Source of the DNA: Segniliparus rugosus ATCC BAA-974 | GTDB lineage: Bacteria; Actinomycetota; Actinomycetes; Mycobacteriales; Mycobacteriaceae | Assembly (NCBI RefSeq): GCF_000185725.2 | Contig: NZ_KI391954.1 | Span: 806,001-870,000, forward strand | DNA length: 64,000 nt | Direction of reading: 5' to 3' | Shown here: positions 61,572 through 64,000 of the stretch, one piece after another | Numbering within the stretch: the stretch's first letter is position 1 | Layout: every line of letters begins with the position of its first letter | Notes under the pieces: model-generated | Told to the model about the DNA's origin: nothing | The model's database searches: none | What the model saw: the letters and a program-made list of their open reading frames with translations, nothing else | Made by a program: the position numbers and the translations under genes

Positions 61572-61823
61572 TCAGGCTTCGGAAACGGCGCTCGCGGCCT
61601 TGACCTTCTCCCGGCGCACGTCGAAGATGTCCAGGGCTTCGGGCAGGCCCGCCTCGACGAGCGCGCCGATCTCCTCCGAGTTCGCGTTCAGCAGAAATTC
61701 TTCGACTTGGTCTTCGCGCGGGTTGGACGGGTTGGATTTGCCCAGACGCGCTTCGAGCCGTTGCATCGCGAGGGCGAAGAGCATCAACATGACGGGCGCT
61801 AACACCACCAGGAGGCCTTGCAT
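61572..61823 (-). CDS. small membrane protein (Rv3675-like position)
   Basis: 83 residues from ATG 61823; TTG 61835 is possible. An N-terminal transmembrane helix (LLVVLAPVMLMLFALAMQRL) is followed by a soluble acidic part (QVEEFLLNANSEEIGALVEA) and a basic end. It precedes crp, in the same direction, as in mycobacteria. Function is unknown. Confidence 0.65.
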   Translation of the reverse strand: MQGLLVVLAPVMLMLFALAMQRLEARLGKSNPSNPREDQVEEFLLNANSEEIGALVEAGLPEALDIFDVRREKVKAASAVSEA

Positions 61824-61921
61824 GCCGGTAGTCAACTAGACGCAGGTCTCAACGCGGCAACGAATCTCTCCTACGCTCGGTCTCGGATTGTTCGAGGGGG
61901 TTGTGCTCTAGGCTGGGTGGA

Positions 61922-62662
61922 ATGCCCGCCGCCTCCCCAACGAAGACTCGAGCCCCGCTCGGCCTGGTCCGGCGCGCCCGACGCATGTCGCGCGAGCTCG
62001 CCGTGCTTTTCCCCGACGCGCATTGCGAGCTCGATTTCAAGTCTCCGCTGGAGCTTCTGGTCGCCACCGTGCTGTCCGCGCAGACCACCGACGTGCGGGT
62101 CAACATGGTCACCCCTGCGTTGTTCGCGCGATACCGGACGGCGAAGGACTACGCCGAGGCCAAGCAGGCCGATGTGGAGGAGCTGATCCGGACTATCGGG
62201 CTGTTCCGGGCCAAGGCCGCGAACCTGATCGGCATCGGCGCGGCGCTCTGCGACCGCTTCGGCGGCGAGGTGCCTGGCACGTTGCGCGAGTTGGTCACGC
62301 TGCCGGGGGTGGGCCGCAAGACCGCGAACGTGGTCTTGGGGAACGCGTTCGGCGTTCCAGGGCTGACGGTGGACACGCATTTCGGCAGGCTCGTCGGCCG
62401 GTGGAAATGGACCGAGGAGACCGACCCGGTGAAAATCGAATTCGCGGTCGGCGCGTTGATCGAGCGCAAAGACTGGACGGCGCTCTCGCACCGGGTGATC
62501 TGGTTCGGGCGGAGCGTCTGCCATTCCCAGCGCCCCGCCTGCGGCGCGTGCCCGCTCGCCCGTGATTGCCCGAGCTACGGGATCGGGCCGACCGAGCGCG
62601 TCCTCGCGGAACGGTTGGTCAAAACCTCGTACTCGAAGTCGTTTCTGCAAGGAGCCATGTGA
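61922..62662 (+). CDS. nth: endonuclease III
   Basis: 246 residues from ATG 61922. The helix-hairpin-helix [14 protein letters not shown] contains the catalytic Lys, [12 protein letters not shown] the catalytic Asp, and [17 protein letters not shown] the C-x6-C-x2-C-x5-C [4Fe-4S] site. It is a base-excision repair glycosylase/AP lyase for oxidised pyrimidines. The upstream in-frame ATG 61901 has no support. Its stop overlaps the NUDIX start by one base. Confidence 0.95.
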   Translation: MPAASPTKTRAPLGLVRRARRMSRELAVLFPDAHCELDFKSPLELLVATVLSAQTTDVRVNMVTPALFARYRTAKDYAEAKQADVEELIRTIGLFRAKAANLIGIGAALCDRFGGEVPGTLRELVTLPGVGRKTANVVLGNAFGVPGLTVDTHFGRLVGRWKWTEETDPVKIEFAVGALIERKDWTALSHRVIWFGRSVCHSQRPACGACPLARDCPSYGIGPTERVLAERLVKTSYSKSFLQGAM

Positions 62663-63372
62663 TGACCGGCCCGCTCGTCTCCTCCCAGGATCTGCCGGCG
62701 TGGCTGCGCCCGCTCGCCGAACGCGTCCCCGAGCTCAACAAAGAGCTGCGCAACCGCCGGTGGGTGGCCCAGCTCAAGAAGATGCGCGCAGTGCGCCAAG
62801 CGGCGGTGCTGGTCTTGATCGCGGGGTCTGCCGAGGAGGACGCGACGGTCCTGCTGACCCGCCGCGCGTCGCGGATGCGGGCGCACGCGGGCCAGGTGGC
62901 GTTCCCCGGCGGGGCGATCGATCCGACGGACGAGGGCCCTTTGGCCGCGGCGCTGCGCGAGGCGGAAGAGGAGACCGGGGTCGACCTCGACGGGGTGCGC
63001 CCGTTCGCCGTGCTCGACCCGCTGTTCGTGCCGCCGTCCGGTTTCGACGTGACGCCGGTGCTGGCGTTCTGGGAGCGCCCTTCGCCGGTCCGTCCGGTGA
63101 ACCCGGAGGAGACGGACCTGGTGCGGGCGGTCCGGGTCGGCGAGCTGACCGACCCGAGGAACCGGATCATGGGCAAGCGAGGTCCGATCTTCAAGGGCCC
63201 CGCGTTCGACCTCGAGGACATGTTCGTGTGGGGCTTCACCGGAGGGCTGCTCTCCGCGGTCCTGGCCGGAGCGGGCTGGGAGCGGCCATGGGATCGCCGA
63301 CGGGTGGTCGACGTGTCGGCTATCTTGCAGCGAGAGCCTGACGGGCCAGGAACGCCAGAACCTGTTCCGTGA
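62662..63372 (+). CDS. NUDIX hydrolase, CoA pyrophosphatase type
   Basis: 236 residues from ATG 62662, with AAGGAG upstream. The NUDIX box runs from GGAIDPTDEGPLAAALREAE to EETG, with the REAxEExG core. The preceding RMRAHAGQVAFPGG is the extra motif of CoA pyrophosphatases (NudL/PCD1 type), which hydrolyse CoA and acyl-CoA. The gene's last 53 bases overlap the 3' end of the opposite hydrolase gene. Confidence 0.88.
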   Translation: MTGPLVSSQDLPAWLRPLAERVPELNKELRNRRWVAQLKKMRAVRQAAVLVLIAGSAEEDATVLLTRRASRMRAHAGQVAFPGGAIDPTDEGPLAAALREAEEETGVDLDGVRPFAVLDPLFVPPSGFDVTPVLAFWERPSPVRPVNPEETDLVRAVRVGELTDPRNRIMGKRGPIFKGPAFDLEDMFVWGFTGGLLSAVLAGAGWERPWDRRRVVDVSAILQREPDGPGTPEPVP

Positions 63373-64000
63373 CGGCCGAGGGGTTCTCCTGATGCGCGTA
63401 GTGCCCCGCCTCCGGGATGGTCGCGGAATCCGCGACGCGCAGCCAGCGCAGGCTGTTCTGCATGGGACGTTGCAGCACGTAGGGGTCATGGCCGCCGCGT
63501 AAAAGGAGGCCGGGGATCGGCAGCGGGCAGCGCATCTGCCGCAAGAACCGCCGCCCGTCGGGGCGGAATTGGCTGCGGAACGCCCAACGCTGGTATTCGA
63601 GCGCGAGATGCGCGCATTTGGGGATCTGCACCGCCATGCGAACGAGGCGTTCGGTCTCGGCGAAGTCGGCGGTGCGCCGCCAGCTCGGCCCTGAGCGCTC
63701 CCGCAGCAGCCGCGCCGCGCCCTCGCCGTCGTCTTGGCGCAGTGCGCGCTCGGGGAGGCGGGGGATTTGATGGCCAAGCAGCGAGGGGAGCGCGGCCGCG
63801 ATCTGTTCGAGGTCGGTGAGCATGGCGCGCCGGACTTCGACCGGGTGCGGCGCGGAGACGACGGCGATCCCGCGCACTTGCTCGGGATGCATCGCGGCGG
63901 TGGCCCAGCTGATCAACCCGCCCTCGGCGTGCCCGACGAGCACGGCGGAGCGGTGCCCGAGCGAGCGGATAAGGCCGGCGACGTCCGACGCGAGCGTCGT
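63320..64000 (-). CDS. alpha/beta hydrolase (EphE-like), N-terminus beyond window
   Basis: 227 codons are visible; the reading frame is open to the right edge, so the start lies outside. LIRSLGHRSAVLVGHAEGG is the nucleophile elbow; epoxide hydrolases of this family usually have GHDWGG, so Asp is replaced by Ala here. Downstream, PIPGLLLRGGHDPYVLQRPM gives the acid loop and IPEAGHYAHQENPSAVTEQV the catalytic His. With no nucleophile it may be inactive or use another mechanism. The position after nth and the NUDIX gene matches ephE. Confidence 0.75.
   Translation of the reverse strand, partial: TTLASDVAGLIRSLGHRSAVLVGHAEGGLISWATAAMHPEQVRGIAVVSAPHPVEVRRAMLTDLEQIAAALPSLLGHQIPRLPERALRQDDGEGAARLLRERSGPSWRRTADFAETERLVRMAVQIPKCAHLALEYQRWAFRSQFRPDGRRFLRQMRCPLPIPGLLLRGGHDPYVLQRPMQNSLRWLRVADSATIPEAGHYAHQENPSAVTEQVLAFLARQALAAR

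Overview
The window is high-GC actinobacterial DNA. Its conserved gene blocks follow those of mycolic-acid bacteria (order Mycobacteriales): an idsA2/mptA-type pair, mraZ-rsmH-ftsL-like-pbpB, glpX with DUF4245/xseB/xseA/ispH/ychF, and ponA2-type PBP/paired anion-type ATPases/RidA/MBL/crp/nth/CoA-NUDIX/ephE-type hydrolase. The blocks resemble M. tuberculosis Rv2172c-Rv2163c, Rv1099c-Rv1112, Rv3043c and Rv3683-Rv3670 but sit next to each other in a different order. This fits a distant genus of the order; something like Segniliparus is possible, but the genus is inference. Locus-tag comparisons are from memory.

Layout. 1-9662: end of a metF-like gene, prenyl synthase, mannosyltransferase, GNAT, HEPN and DUF3040 genes, then the start of the division/cell-wall cluster, which breaks off after pbpB. 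9672-22349: two PknH-sensor-like exported proteins around glpX, a tldD/tldE pair, a decayed stretch (15.2-16.1 kb), then DUF4245, exonuclease VII, a lipid-droplet-type protein, ispH, a DUF6542 protein and ychF. 22418-25743: DUF6578-like protein, isochorismatase-like hydrolase, ctaD. 25.8-28.1 kb: a scar zone with an IS3-type remnant, a cyclase, a broken amidohydrolase and the last codons of a tyrosine integrase.

28114-51598 is an integrated element of about 23.5 kb in the 3' half of a tRNA-Pro(CGG) gene, bounded by 70-base direct repeats. It carries features of an actinomycete integrative and conjugative element (AICE): an FtsK-like transfer ATPase in a seven-gene overlapping operon, a RuvC-like gene, a primase/AAA replication gene, an array of 13 short repeats and a nested palindrome (both origin candidates). 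Its cargo includes an AT-rich HEPN protein, two exported/membrane clusters, a secreted trypsin-like protease, a large helical ESX-toxin-like protein, a complete IS3-family insertion sequence, and a run of zinc-ribbon, alarmone-hydrolase-like, VSR-like nuclease and HNH-like genes that looks like an undescribed defence module. The integrase survives only as its C-terminal tail. A second such tail lies just outside the left end, so two elements probably inserted one after the other at this tRNA.

51884-64000 returns to conserved genes: a COG3687 hydrolase, metallophosphoesterase, bifunctional PBP, paired anion-type ATPases, DUF4177, RidA-like, MBL hydrolase, crp, a small membrane protein, nth, NUDIX CoA hydrolase and the start of an ephE-type hydrolase. 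Every apparent frameshift (at least six, all one-base changes in short homopolymers) falls in the accessory parts; the core genes are intact.
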